Assembly (NCBI RefSeq): GCF_000816145.1
Contig: NZ_CP007141.1
Span: 434,001-498,000 of the forward strand
Direction of reading: 5' to 3'
DNA: 64,000 nucleotides
Source of the DNA: Pseudothermotoga hypogea DSM 11164 = NBRC 106472
GTDB taxonomy: Bacteria > Thermotogota > Thermotogae > Thermotogales > DSM-5069
A model generated the notes under the pieces. The model saw only the letters and a list, made by a program, of their open reading frames with translations, was not told where the DNA came from and did no database searches. Within the stretch, counting starts at the first letter, position 1. The number at the start of each line of letters is the position of its first letter. Of this stretch, positions 37,743 to 45,596 are shown piece after piece. The position numbers and the translations under genes are program-made.

Positions 37743-39358
37743 TGTTCCTCGCCCCTTTCTATTCTGATCCTCTCTCTGATCATGACTTGTTCCATGTTTT
37801 GTAGGTCCAATCGAGCTATGAGTACGTACTCTCCGCTTTTCAAATCAACGTTCAGACCAACCATGAACAGTCTCTGCGTCCCGGGGAGCATTGGATTATC
37901 AGCTTTGTAAGAAGCGCTCACAATCCTTTCACTCGATTCGGGATAAACGATCCCGCCCTCTTCACGTTCCGGTATGATTCTTTCGAGTCCAACACTGATA
38001 GAAGGCGAAAAGTGCATGTTTCCTTCGTTGTTAACTACCAAATCAACCTCCAAACCTTCTTCCGTGGGAACGACCTTCGTAAATTGCATAGAAGCCCTTT
38101 GGATCATTTCTTCGTCTTTCCCAACGAACACGAGCAAGTTTGCACCCTGTTCGCTCTTGAGATCTTCCGCCGTCGCCACGAAGGAGAGGTCGAAGTACTG
38201 GCCTCCTTTAACATCTTCCGATGGTCTTACGCTGATCCTCAGCTTTCTACTCTGGTTAGGTTTCAACTGAAACGAAGTTGGACTGATCTCGATCCAACTC
38301 GGTGCTTGACCTCTGGTTTCGGTGGGAACCAGTTCGCCTTCGAGGTCGTACACCAGAGGATACACGGAAGCTGAAATGTTCACCGTCTGATTGCCCCTGT
38401 TGAAGATCTCCACCGTCGTGCTTCTGAACGCACCTGGAAGGCATTTCAGTTCTATGTTTCCAGGTTCGACGAAGATCAGTGGTGCCTCACTCTGTTTTTG
38501 AGTCTTCGAAACCGCTTCATCCTTAACGATGTTCAGCTCCGCTTCCAAGATCGCGGGCCTGTAGCCTCCGTAGTTGACCACGGCCCTCGCGATGTAGCTT
38601 CCTTCGGGAAACTGTCGAGTCGTTATGCTCCTCAGTTCCACCTCGGCTCCAGGCAGGATGTTCCCACTGCCCATGGGAAACTTCGCCAAGGTCCTATTGT
38701 CTTTGGTCTTGATGGTCAGCTCACCGTGAGCTTGCACATGAACGTTGCCCTTGTTGAGAACCGTCACCGCGAAAACGTTCGCGTTCGGACCGATGATGTT
38801 CTGTACTTCCGCCAACGATGGTATCTCACTTATCTTTCTCAGAGAAAGGCCTGTAACGTAAAGTTCTGGCCTCTTTCGCAAGGAGTCGATGTTCAACTCG
38901 ATGAAGCTCGCTATCTGATAGTCTAAGAGTACGCCGAAGCCCGTTGCCTCTTCCATCCCCGTCAGTTCCTCTTTCTTGGTCACGATCTTGAGCACCACGG
39001 CCGCGTACCTGCCACCTATGACACCACGAGGAACGTTTATTTCAACGTCAACTTTAGCGGATCTTTTCGGTTGCACGCTGAACTTCGCCGGCGTCACCTT
39101 GGTCCATTTGGCAGCCGAGTAGTCGGTCGAGCCGGCGGGTGCCACAACGTATCCACCTTCTCTGTTTTGAACGATGTCCATGATCGAGACTTCGAAGTTT
39201 ATAGTCTCGAACTCGTCTGCGTTCTCGATGAAGATCGAAGCTGAAGTTTTCTCGCCTTGTCCGACGACTTTACTTATCAAAATCGGATCGATACGTATGT
39301 TGAAAGAAAAAATCATCATACACATCGATAAGATCAACACAGCTGTTATCTTTCTCAT
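37739..39358 (-). CDS. Secreted multi-domain Ig-fold protein (COG1470-like)
   Basis: A 539-residue protein with a signal peptide and about four beta-sandwich domains. Repeated edge motifs typical of such domains are seen: PAKFSVQPKRSAKVDVEINVP (first part) and SPTSFQLKPNQSRKLRISVRP (about 365-385), as well as NRGNQTVNISASVYP. Some resemble the peptidoglycan-linked and NEW3 domains of COG1470 proteins. It is probably periplasmic. ATG at 39358 has GGGGTGA six bases upstream. It is translationally coupled to the secretin. Confidence 0.65.
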   Translation of the reverse strand: MRKITAVLILSMCMMIFSFNIRIDPILISKVVGQGEKTSASIFIENADEFETINFEVSIMDIVQNREGGYVVAPAGSTDYSAAKWTKVTPAKFSVQPKRSAKVDVEINVPRGVIGGRYAAVVLKIVTKKEELTGMEEATGFGVLLDYQIASFIELNIDSLRKRPELYVTGLSLRKISEIPSLAEVQNIIGPNANVFAVTVLNKGNVHVQAHGELTIKTKDNRTLAKFPMGSGNILPGAEVELRSITTRQFPEGSYIARAVVNYGGYRPAILEAELNIVKDEAVSKTQKQSEAPLIFVEPGNIELKCLPGAFRSTTVEIFNRGNQTVNISASVYPLVYDLEGELVPTETRGQAPSWIEISPTSFQLKPNQSRKLRISVRPSEDVKGGQYFDLSFVATAEDLKSEQGANLLVFVGKDEEMIQRASMQFTKVVPTEEGLEVDLVVNNEGNMHFSPSISVGLERIIPEREEGGIVYPESSERIVSASYKADNPMLPGTQRLFMVGLNVDLKSGEYVLIARLDLQNMEQVMIRERIRIERGEEQ

Positions 39359-39393
39359 CTTCACTCACCCCTGTCTTCCTCAGTTTAGAAAAA

Positions 39394-39417
39394 ACGAGGG
39401 GACGTGAATCCCCTCGT
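39394..39417 (-). terminator. Intrinsic terminator inside the envelope cluster
   Basis: The minus strand reads ACGAGGGG-ATTCACGT-CCCCTCGT followed by TTTTTTCT, eight base pairs and a good T-tract. It divides the two small secreted-protein genes from the Ig/secretin/barrel genes, which either depend on read-through or on an internal promoter I cannot see. Confidence 0.8.
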
Positions 39418-39436
39418 GCTCAAAGCGATCCGCTTC

Positions 39437-40129
39437 TTACTGTCCCGGCAGCTGAGTGTAGTTGTAATCTGGTTTGAAGAAACCTGTCTCTGGATCGATC
39501 CAGGGCTTGATCCTCTGCAACGTCAGAACAACCATACCGCTCGTTTTGTAGGTGCTCGCCGAATTGCATTCCGCAACGAATATCTTGCTCCACAGCTTCG
39601 TTTCGAATCCGTAGTGCAGTTGGTTGCTGTCTGGAATGATGAAACTGACGGTTGACAAATCGGAAGCAGCTACGAACTGGACGTTCTGGTTGCTGCTACC
39701 GTACCCAACCCACATCTCTATGAAGTCCTTGACCGTCGTGTACGGTCCTTGGTAAGTTGGATTGCCAAGGCCAACGAAAGAAACTGCGACTTCACCGTTG
39801 CTCGCGATGTTCGCCGTGATGCAGTCTGTCAAATACGTCCCAGGTTTTCTCACGTACCAAGCCCACTTGGTGCCAGTGACCTTGAAATCGATCCACTGAG
39901 CGACCTGGACCTCAACCTCTGCGTTGATCGTCCATCTTTGCTTGTTGCATCTGCCCTCGGCTCCACCCAGCGAGAAGGCCCATGCGTCAGCCTCAACGTC
40001 CTCAGGTCCGTCGCTGATGGAAACCCAAGTTCCATTGATCAATTTCCAAACTTCCAGCTGTGATTGTGCGAACGCTGTGAATGCGAACGCTACCAGTATT
40101 GCCACCAACGTCAGTACGATCTTCCTCAT
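39437..40129 (-). CDS. Secreted protein of unknown family (paralogue of the upstream neighbour)
   Basis: A 230-residue protein with a clear signal peptide ending AFTAFAQ. The mature part starts LEVWKLINGTWVSISD and contains WAWYVRKPGTYLTDCITANI (about 97-116), closely matching SWYMKKPGEYVASFLTATI in the protein encoded upstream. Strand-rich; three cysteines. ATG at 40129 with GGAGGGAACAGG upstream. No known domain recognised. Confidence 0.65.
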   Translation of the reverse strand: MRKIVLTLVAILVAFAFTAFAQSQLEVWKLINGTWVSISDGPEDVEADAWAFSLGGAEGRCNKQRWTINAEVEVQVAQWIDFKVTGTKWAWYVRKPGTYLTDCITANIASNGEVAVSFVGLGNPTYQGPYTTVKDFIEMWVGYGSSNQNVQFVAASDLSTVSFIIPDSNQLHYGFETKLWSKIFVAECNSASTYKTSGMVVLTLQRIKPWIDPETGFFKPDYNYTQLPGQ

Positions 40130-40175
40130 ACCTGTTCCCTCCTTTTCGTTTCGTGGTTGAAACTTTCCGTCGAAT

Positions 40176-41240
40176 TCATTGTTTTTCGACGTAATCTTCC
40201 ACCGCTCTGAGTGTGAAGGTTATCGTGGCCGAGTTTCGGTACGTTCCACTCTGCTGAACTGAAAGCTGGACTTTGTGTAGCATGTTCAACCGCTCACCAG
40301 ATTGCAAGTTCAATGACATACCGTTCAGATCTTTTGCCCTTATCCAGCTCTCTACGTTCGCCAAATCATTTGTGAACGTGTAGTGAACCAACAATCTCTC
40401 CTCTCCGCCTCCTTCCAACGAAAGATCATCGAAATTCGAGAAAGTGACAGTGACAGGATGGCTACTGCTCACAATCGTTGCCGTCAAAAAACTGGCAACG
40501 TACTCTCCAGGTTTCTTCATGTACCAGCTGATCTTTCCCCCGTTGAATTCAATGCACATCTCGTTCTCTTCTTCCCCTGCCCCCCAGGCCGTTTCTTTTC
40601 GCGTTCCGTTCGTGATGGAAAGATGTAGCAACACGTAAACTGTGTCCGTGTTCGGTGTGGCGGGGAGCGCTACGTCGTAAGTTCCGTGATTCACCGTCGG
40701 TGAGTACGACTGCTTGTGGGGGAAACTGCCAGGTGCCAGATCAATGTTGCTCAGATTCGTTGGCTCTTCAGTCATGACAAGCAGGTGCGATTCGTCCGCG
40801 AGCCAAGATCCAAAGAGAGTGAACGAGACTATCAATCTGCCGTTCTCACTTTTCACCTTTGCCCTTCCGATCTTCTCGGTCTGACCTGCCAGGATCTCGT
40901 AGTTCCTGTCGAGCCCGTCCAAAGGATAGGTCATGTAGTAGTACCATCTGTTTTGATTGTTTGAACCTTTACTCGTCATCTGAGAAACGGTTTCAGATTC
41001 TGGAGGCTGTAAGACTATCGTTCCAGTTATGGGTATCGCAACGTTGCTGTTCAAGAAATCCTTGACGGAGGGCAACTGAGCCGCAATTTCAGATTCTTTC
41101 GGATCTACCCTTTTCCAAAGACCCGTTTGTGAATCGTACCTGTAGACGGTTGGCGCTTGGGCAAGTGTCACCGAAACGAATGAGACCAAAAGAGACAGAA
41201 CTAACCATGTTTTTAGAATCTTTCTCGACCACTCGCCCAT
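40176..41240 (-). CDS. Secreted protein of unknown family, longer member of the pair
   Basis: A 354-residue protein with a signal peptide (WLVLSLLVSFVSVTLAQ) and mature start VYRYDSQTGLWKRVD, like its shorter neighbour. Two copies of a similar beta-rich unit seem present: one around residues 60-190 and one around 200-354, the latter containing SWYMKKPGEY and a final TITFTLRAVEDY. The ATG at 41240 is chosen because AGGGTGTG lies at proper distance, while a GTG at 41249 overlaps that site. First gene of the envelope cluster. Confidence 0.65.
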   Translation of the reverse strand: MGEWSRKILKTWLVLSLLVSFVSVTLAQAPTVYRYDSQTGLWKRVDPKESEIAAQLPSVKDFLNSNVAIPITGTIVLQPPESETVSQMTSKGSNNQNRWYYYMTYPLDGLDRNYEILAGQTEKIGRAKVKSENGRLIVSFTLFGSWLADESHLLVMTEEPTNLSNIDLAPGSFPHKQSYSPTVNHGTYDVALPATPNTDTVYVLLHLSITNGTRKETAWGAGEEENEMCIEFNGGKISWYMKKPGEYVASFLTATIVSSSHPVTVTFSNFDDLSLEGGGEERLLVHYTFTNDLANVESWIRAKDLNGMSLNLQSGERLNMLHKVQLSVQQSGTYRNSATITFTLRAVEDYVEKQ

Positions 41241-41352
41241 GCTATCCACACCCTTCTGGTTCAGAAGATAACCATCTCGCTCAAAGTGAGCTGAAATTTG
41301 ACTTTTAATCGGCTGAAGATTTACTCAAGATTGGCTCAAAACGAAGAGGAAA

Positions 41353-41374
41353 AAGGGGAGCAGTCGCTCCCCTT
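41353..41374 (-). terminator. Intrinsic terminator after trpB2
   Basis: AAGGGGAGC / GCTCCCCTT with a four-base loop begins at the stop codon of trpB2 and is followed on the minus strand by TTTCCTC. Confidence 0.8.
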
Positions 41375-42645
41375 CAAGAAACGTAGGCAATGAGGTCGAA
41401 CAGACCGTGGCCACTGAGGTTGAACACGATGACTTCTTCCTTCTTTTCTTCTTTCGCCCTTAGAGCTTCCTTGATCGCACCGTATATCGCGTAGGAACTC
41501 TCCGGTGCGGGTACTATCCCTTCGAGTTTTGCGAACAGTCTGGCTGCGTTGAACACTTCTTCTTGGTCGAACGCGACCGCCTCGATCAAACCTTCCTTCA
41601 AGAGCCGTGAAACGATCGGTGCAGCCCCGTGGTAACGCAGTCCACCCGCGTGGATCTTTGGAGGGATGAAATCTTTCCCGAGCGTGTACATCTTCAACAG
41701 TGGCGTCATGCCCGCCGTATCGCCGTAGTCGTACTCGTATCTTCCCTTCGTCAAGGACGGACATGCCGTTGGCTCACACGCGATGAGCCTTATGTTCTTG
41801 CCCGCCAACTTGTCCGGTACGAAGGGAAGGATCGTCCCTGCGAAGTTCGAGCCTCCACCGTGACAACCCAGAACTATTGTGGGCGTTTCGTTCAAGAGCG
41901 CGAGTTGTTTTTTGATCTCCAACCCTATCACCGTTTGGTGCAACAGTACGTGGTTCAACACGCTTCCCAAAGAATATTTCGTGCCCGGGTCGGACACGGC
42001 AACTTCTATCGCCTCACTGATGGCTATGCCCAGACTGCCCGGCATGTCCCCGTTCTTTTCGAGCAGAGACCTTCCAAAATTCGTCCTGTCGCTCGGGCTC
42101 GGCACGACATCGCCACCGAAGAGCTTCATCAAGTACTTGCGCATGGGCTTTTGCTCGTAGCTGATCCTCACCATGAACACGTTCACAGTTAAGCCGAACT
42201 TCGCCCCCGCATAGCACAGCGCACTTCCCCATTGACCCGCTCCAGTTTCCGTGACCAACCTCTTCGTACCGGAAATCTTGTTGTAGTAAGCCTGTGCGAG
42301 TGCTGTGTTCGTCTTGTGGCTACCCGTGGGGCTGGCACCTTCGTACTTGTAGTAGATGCGCGCCGGCGTTTGAAGGTATTCTTCCAAATAAGTGGCCCTG
42401 TAGAGTGGCGTCGGTCTGAAGACGGCGTACTCTCTCAAAACAGGCTCGGGGATGGGAATCTCTCTCTTCTCGCTCACCTCCTGTTCGATGAGCGCTTCTG
42501 GAAAGATCGCGGAAAGCGCCTGCGGAGAAATGGGCTGTTTGGTTCTTGGATCCAGCGGAGGATCGAGTTTGAAAGGCAAATCTGCGAGCACGTTGTACCA
42601 GTATTTCGGCATTTCTTCAACCTTCAAATCCACCCTGACTCTCAC
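41374..42645 (-). CDS. trpB2: Tryptophan synthase beta chain, TrpB2 type
   Basis: A 423-residue PLP enzyme of the TrpB2 group, which has a longer N-terminus than TrpB1 and often works without TrpA on free indole and serine. The PLP lysine is in [11 protein letters not shown] (Lys111), and the phosphate loop is [11 protein letters not shown] near 255. Both [15 protein letters not shown] and the C-terminal LSGHGLFD are standard. The GTG start has GGAGGTGA upstream. It is monocistronic, ending in its own terminator, and preceded by a complete Trp-codon attenuator. Confidence 0.95.
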   Translation of the reverse strand: MRVRVDLKVEEMPKYWYNVLADLPFKLDPPLDPRTKQPISPQALSAIFPEALIEQEVSEKREIPIPEPVLREYAVFRPTPLYRATYLEEYLQTPARIYYKYEGASPTGSHKTNTALAQAYYNKISGTKRLVTETGAGQWGSALCYAGAKFGLTVNVFMVRISYEQKPMRKYLMKLFGGDVVPSPSDRTNFGRSLLEKNGDMPGSLGIAISEAIEVAVSDPGTKYSLGSVLNHVLLHQTVIGLEIKKQLALLNETPTIVLGCHGGGSNFAGTILPFVPDKLAGKNIRLIACEPTACPSLTKGRYEYDYGDTAGMTPLLKMYTLGKDFIPPKIHAGGLRYHGAAPIVSRLLKEGLIEAVAFDQEEVFNAARLFAKLEGIVPAPESSYAIYGAIKEALRAKEEKKEEVIVFNLSGHGLFDLIAYVS

Positions 42646-42678
42646 AATTTCACCTCCAGTAGGTTTTCAAATAAAAAA

Positions 42679-42760
42679 GGGGCTCTCTTTTTCAAGAGAG
42701 CCCCGATTCGATGCGAGGTAAAGGCACGCGGTGCTTACCCCACCGAATCGGGGCAGCACC
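42679..42760 (-). promoter_or_regulatory. Tryptophan transcription attenuator of trpB2
   Basis: Three mutually exclusive stems are visible on the minus strand. Stem 1:2 is GGTGCTgCCCC (42760-42750) with GGGGtaAGCACC (42741-42730). The antiterminator pairs CGAATCGGGG (plus 42744-42753) with CCCCGATTCG (plus 42701-42710). The terminator pairs GGGGCTCTCTT with AAGAGAGCCCC (42704-42679) and is followed by six T. The GGGG of the antiterminator's 3' strand is also the start of the terminator. A ribosome stalled on the Trp codons would cover strand 1 and favour antitermination. Confidence 0.92.
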
Positions 42761-42824
42761 ACCACCAGTTCTTCTGAACGAGAATCTCTTCAACTAAAGA
42801 TTTTGTTCGACTCAGAAACTTCAC
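42735..42824 (-). CDS. trpL: trp leader peptide with three consecutive Trp codons
   Basis: The frame ends QKNWWWCCPDSVG followed by TAA at 42737-42735; TGG-TGG-TGG is at 42767-42759. From the GTG at 42824 it has 29 codons. The start is uncertain: no ATG is in frame, GAGGTGA (42827-42821) overlaps the GTG, and a CTG at 42815 sits at proper spacing behind that site. The stop codon lies inside strand 2 of the attenuator, as in enteric trp leaders. Confidence 0.85.
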   Translation of the reverse strand: MKFLSRTKSLVEEILVQKNWWWCCPDSVG

Positions 42825-42839
42825 CTCGACTTTGGTTAC

Positions 42840-42867
42840 ATTATACCACGATCAAATTCCTTGTCAA
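42840..42867 (-). promoter_or_regulatory. trpB2 promoter (TTGACA-16-TATAAT, both hexamers perfect)
   Basis: TTGACA at 42867-42862 and TATAAT at 42845-42840 on the minus strand, 16 bases apart. Transcription would start near 42833, about ten bases before the leader-peptide GTG. It lies between trpB2 and the divergent uxuA. Confidence 0.92.
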
Positions 42868-42903
42868 CTCTTCGAAGTAGAATTCAAAGTAGAGGTGAAG
42901 AAC

Positions 42904-43971
42904 TTGAAGATCGTCTTTCGCTGGTTCGGTGATGACGATCCGGTGAAGCTCGAACACATCAGACAAATCCCAGGCGTGGAAGGAATCGTCGGTGCGCTCT
43001 TCGACGTACCCGTGGGTGAAGTTTGGCCCTTGGAGAAGATAATGAAACTGAAGGCGAAGGTGGAATCCCACGGTTTGAAACTCGAAGTGATCGAGAGTGT
43101 GAACGTGCACGAGGATATAAAGCTCGGTCTTCCCACAAGGAGAAAGTACATCGACAACTACAAAGATACGATCGTGAACCTCGCAAAGGCAGGAATAAAA
43201 ATCGTCACCTACAACTTCATGCCCGTGTTCGATTGGCTCAGGACGGATCTGAGATACAAACTTTGCGACGGCTCAGAAACGATGTACTACGACGATGAAC
43301 TGGTGCGAAACATCACACCGAAACAACTCGTCGCGATGATGAAGCAGAACGCCGCGAACTTTGTCTTACCCGGATGGGAGTGGGACAGGCTCGCAGAACT
43401 GGAAAAGACTCTGAACATGTACGGAGGCATGAGGGAGGAGGATCTCTTCGAGAACTTGGTGTACTTTCTGAAAGAAATCGTTCCCGTGTGTGAACAGTTG
43501 AATGTGAAGATGGCTCTGCACCCCGACGATCCACCTTGGAGCGTTTTCAACCTTCCAAGGATCGTCACATGTCAAGAGAACATAGAAAGAATTCTCAAGA
43601 GTGTGGACAGTCCGTCCAACACGCTCGCTCTCTGCACAGGCTCGCTCGGTGTCAACACGAAGAACGACATACCAAAGATGATACGACACTTCGGTTCGAT
43701 GAAGAGGATCAGCTTCGTTCACTTGAGAAACTTCAAACTGCTTGGGGAGAGAAAATTCTACGAGAGCGCACATCCAAGCTTTTGTGGCTCGCTCGACATG
43801 TTCCAGATCGTCAAAGCTCTGCACGAAGTTGGCTATGACGGTTATCTCAGACCCGACCACGGAAGGACGATCTGGAACGAGAAAGCCAGGCCCGGTTATG
43901 GTCTTTACGACAGGGCACTCGGTGCGTGTTACATACTCGGCCTGTGGGAGGCGTTCAGCTCGAAAGACTGA
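42904..43971 (+). CDS. uxuA: Mannonate dehydratase
   Basis: A 355-residue UxuA that converts D-mannonate to 2-keto-3-deoxygluconate in glucuronate breakdown. It begins LKIVFRWFGDDDPV, and contains VIESVNVHEDIKLG (about 64-77), a long middle region with NFMPVFDWLRT, and the metal-site motifs MALHPDDPPW (about 202-211), CTGSLGV, FVHLRN and LRPDHGR (about 320). TTG at 42904 has GAGGTGAAG upstream and gives the family N-terminus; longer in-frame starts would lie in the trpB2 promoter. No other uronate gene adjoins. Confidence 0.95.
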   Translation: MKIVFRWFGDDDPVKLEHIRQIPGVEGIVGALFDVPVGEVWPLEKIMKLKAKVESHGLKLEVIESVNVHEDIKLGLPTRRKYIDNYKDTIVNLAKAGIKIVTYNFMPVFDWLRTDLRYKLCDGSETMYYDDELVRNITPKQLVAMMKQNAANFVLPGWEWDRLAELEKTLNMYGGMREEDLFENLVYFLKEIVPVCEQLNVKMALHPDDPPWSVFNLPRIVTCQENIERILKSVDSPSNTLALCTGSLGVNTKNDIPKMIRHFGSMKRISFVHLRNFKLLGERKFYESAHPSFCGSLDMFQIVKALHEVGYDGYLRPDHGRTIWNEKARPGYGLYDRALGACYILGLWEAFSSKD

Positions 43972-44038
43972 TTGAAGTTTCTCTACCAACAGAGCTTTAC
44001 CCACGGTTCTATAACTGTCCACAAAATCTTGAGTCCTC

Positions 44039-45244
44039 CTATTGAGCTTCACCAGTTGGAGTCCAACCACAGTATTGTGGAAAAGAGAATCTTGAGATGC
44101 GAGTACAATCGAGCTCCCAAGCACGATCAAAAGCCATCTTGTACAGAACTTGTTCCAATTCGACGTAGTGGATCGATGCAATGTACCGCACAAAATCCCA
44201 GGCTATGTGAGAAGAAGTGTAAGAAACCAGAGTTTCATGGAACCCGCTCGTCCACTCTCCGCCGGAATCTTCTGGGTTTGGATCTTTCTTCCCATCGCAG
44301 TCGCCGTAAGATAAATGATCAGCATCAGTTGCAGTCATTATAGCCAACAGATTTGTCAAACCATCGTACCACAGGTCATCGATGAAGCTTCCCGAATGAC
44401 ATGCATCGAGGATCACATAGAACTTCGTTCCAGAATGATTCCTGATGATGTTACGAAGATCCTCAGAGGTCAAAACACTTTCTCCCATGACCAACTTATC
44501 TCTGCTACCATGAGAAGAAATGTAAACCGTCACGCGCATAGCACCGCCTTGAACAAGAGCGTCGACAGCATTTTCAAAATTCGCTTTTGAATTGTTTGGA
44601 TAGTCCAACGTCCTAACAGCATTTTCCCCATAGAAGCGCCTGTAGAACTGTTCCATGTGTTCTTTGTCCTTGGAAATACCGACATCAGGATAGCGCGTTG
44701 GGTCGTTGCCATTCACCACCAACGCACAGTTGGCAGGTACACTCACCACGACTTCTGAAGCAACGACCGACTCAGAGACAGCCAGCTCGAAATTGTTCCA
44801 CTTGATTTTCGAGAACGATGGACGATAAATTTCACCGAGGAACAGTGGTTGATCGTTCACGAAAGGCATCCATTCGGCATCGTGTTGTTCGACGATTTCA
44901 AAATCCTCGTTCAAGTAGATGTAAACAACATCATGGGCAAATCTTCCGAGAGGATTCTTGTCGAGAACGAAGAGCCATCTTGCTTCCTCTGGCACTGCTT
45001 TTCGCAGGCTCTTGAACGGGGCACCTTCCGAAACGATATCACCGCTTTTCAGTTCTGTTGCGTAGAAGATTATGAACCTGTCGTCCGTCGACTGACTCGT
45101 TTTTGGTAAACCAAGTTGATCAGCAATGGCAACCGCGGCCAATCTCATTTGATCTTGTTCTTGAATCGTGGCGCAGGATGTAACGATGAACATCACCAAC
45201 AGAAACAGCAGAACACATAGGCAGCAAAGACACTTTGTCCTCAT
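44039..45244 (-). CDS. Caspase-like cysteine peptidase, predicted lipoprotein
   Basis: A 401-residue protein with a lipobox-type signal peptide (LLVMFIVTSC, Cys24). The catalytic pair of the caspase/legumain clan is visible: histidine in TVYISSHGSRDK (about 242-253) and cysteine in YVILDACHSGSF (about 280-291). Between and after these the fold pattern is normal up to about residue 330. The N-terminal 170 residues match nothing I know. Surface or periplasmic location is predicted, with no obvious adaptor domain. Neighbours are unrelated, and the gene is convergent with uxuA. Functional role unknown. Confidence 0.8.
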   Translation of the reverse strand: MRTKCLCCLCVLLFLLVMFIVTSCATIQEQDQMRLAAVAIADQLGLPKTSQSTDDRFIIFYATELKSGDIVSEGAPFKSLRKAVPEEARWLFVLDKNPLGRFAHDVVYIYLNEDFEIVEQHDAEWMPFVNDQPLFLGEIYRPSFSKIKWNNFELAVSESVVASEVVVSVPANCALVVNGNDPTRYPDVGISKDKEHMEQFYRRFYGENAVRTLDYPNNSKANFENAVDALVQGGAMRVTVYISSHGSRDKLVMGESVLTSEDLRNIIRNHSGTKFYVILDACHSGSFIDDLWYDGLTNLLAIMTATDADHLSYGDCDGKKDPNPEDSGGEWTSGFHETLVSYTSSHIAWDFVRYIASIHYVELEQVLYKMAFDRAWELDCTRISRFSFPQYCGWTPTGEAQ

Positions 45245-45596
45245 CTAACCCCCCCTTTACGATATCATACTCCTGTGATCGTTGCAGACATCGGTCGGTT
45301 ATGCGGGACTTGGTTCCATCGTGAGATGGTTCATGGCTGAGACGTGGTAACCTTCAAAAGAGGCACGAAGGCAGTGGTGAAAGAGATAGCACTTCATTGC
45401 AAGACACTTGAATCATTCTCACTACAAACAGCACTCTCAAGAAGAACAATCGTTGGAGTGAGAATGGATGGACAAGTTGGAGAACTTCTCGCCTTCGATA
45501 TCTGTTTGACTGAGTTAGAATCGCAAGGTTCAGAACTTTCAGATCTTGGTAACTGACAGCCACAGAATTCGTCTAAATTTGTGGAGGTGTGACACT
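45245..45596. other. 350-base stretch without a recognisable gene
   Basis: Between the caspase-like gene and copA only a 70-residue plus-strand ORF (45344-45556, GTG start, ending ELSDLGN) is open. It lacks a clear ribosome site, and a stop codon lies two codons upstream in the same frame, before which the frame also reads open. It may be a relic of a decayed gene or leader sequence. I see no tRNA, riboswitch or strong terminator. Confidence 0.35.

Noticed and set aside
42646-42860. T-box or TRAP-type control of trpB2
   Set aside because: There is no T-box consensus and no run of spaced GAG/TAG triplets; the leader peptide with Trp codons explains the region fully.
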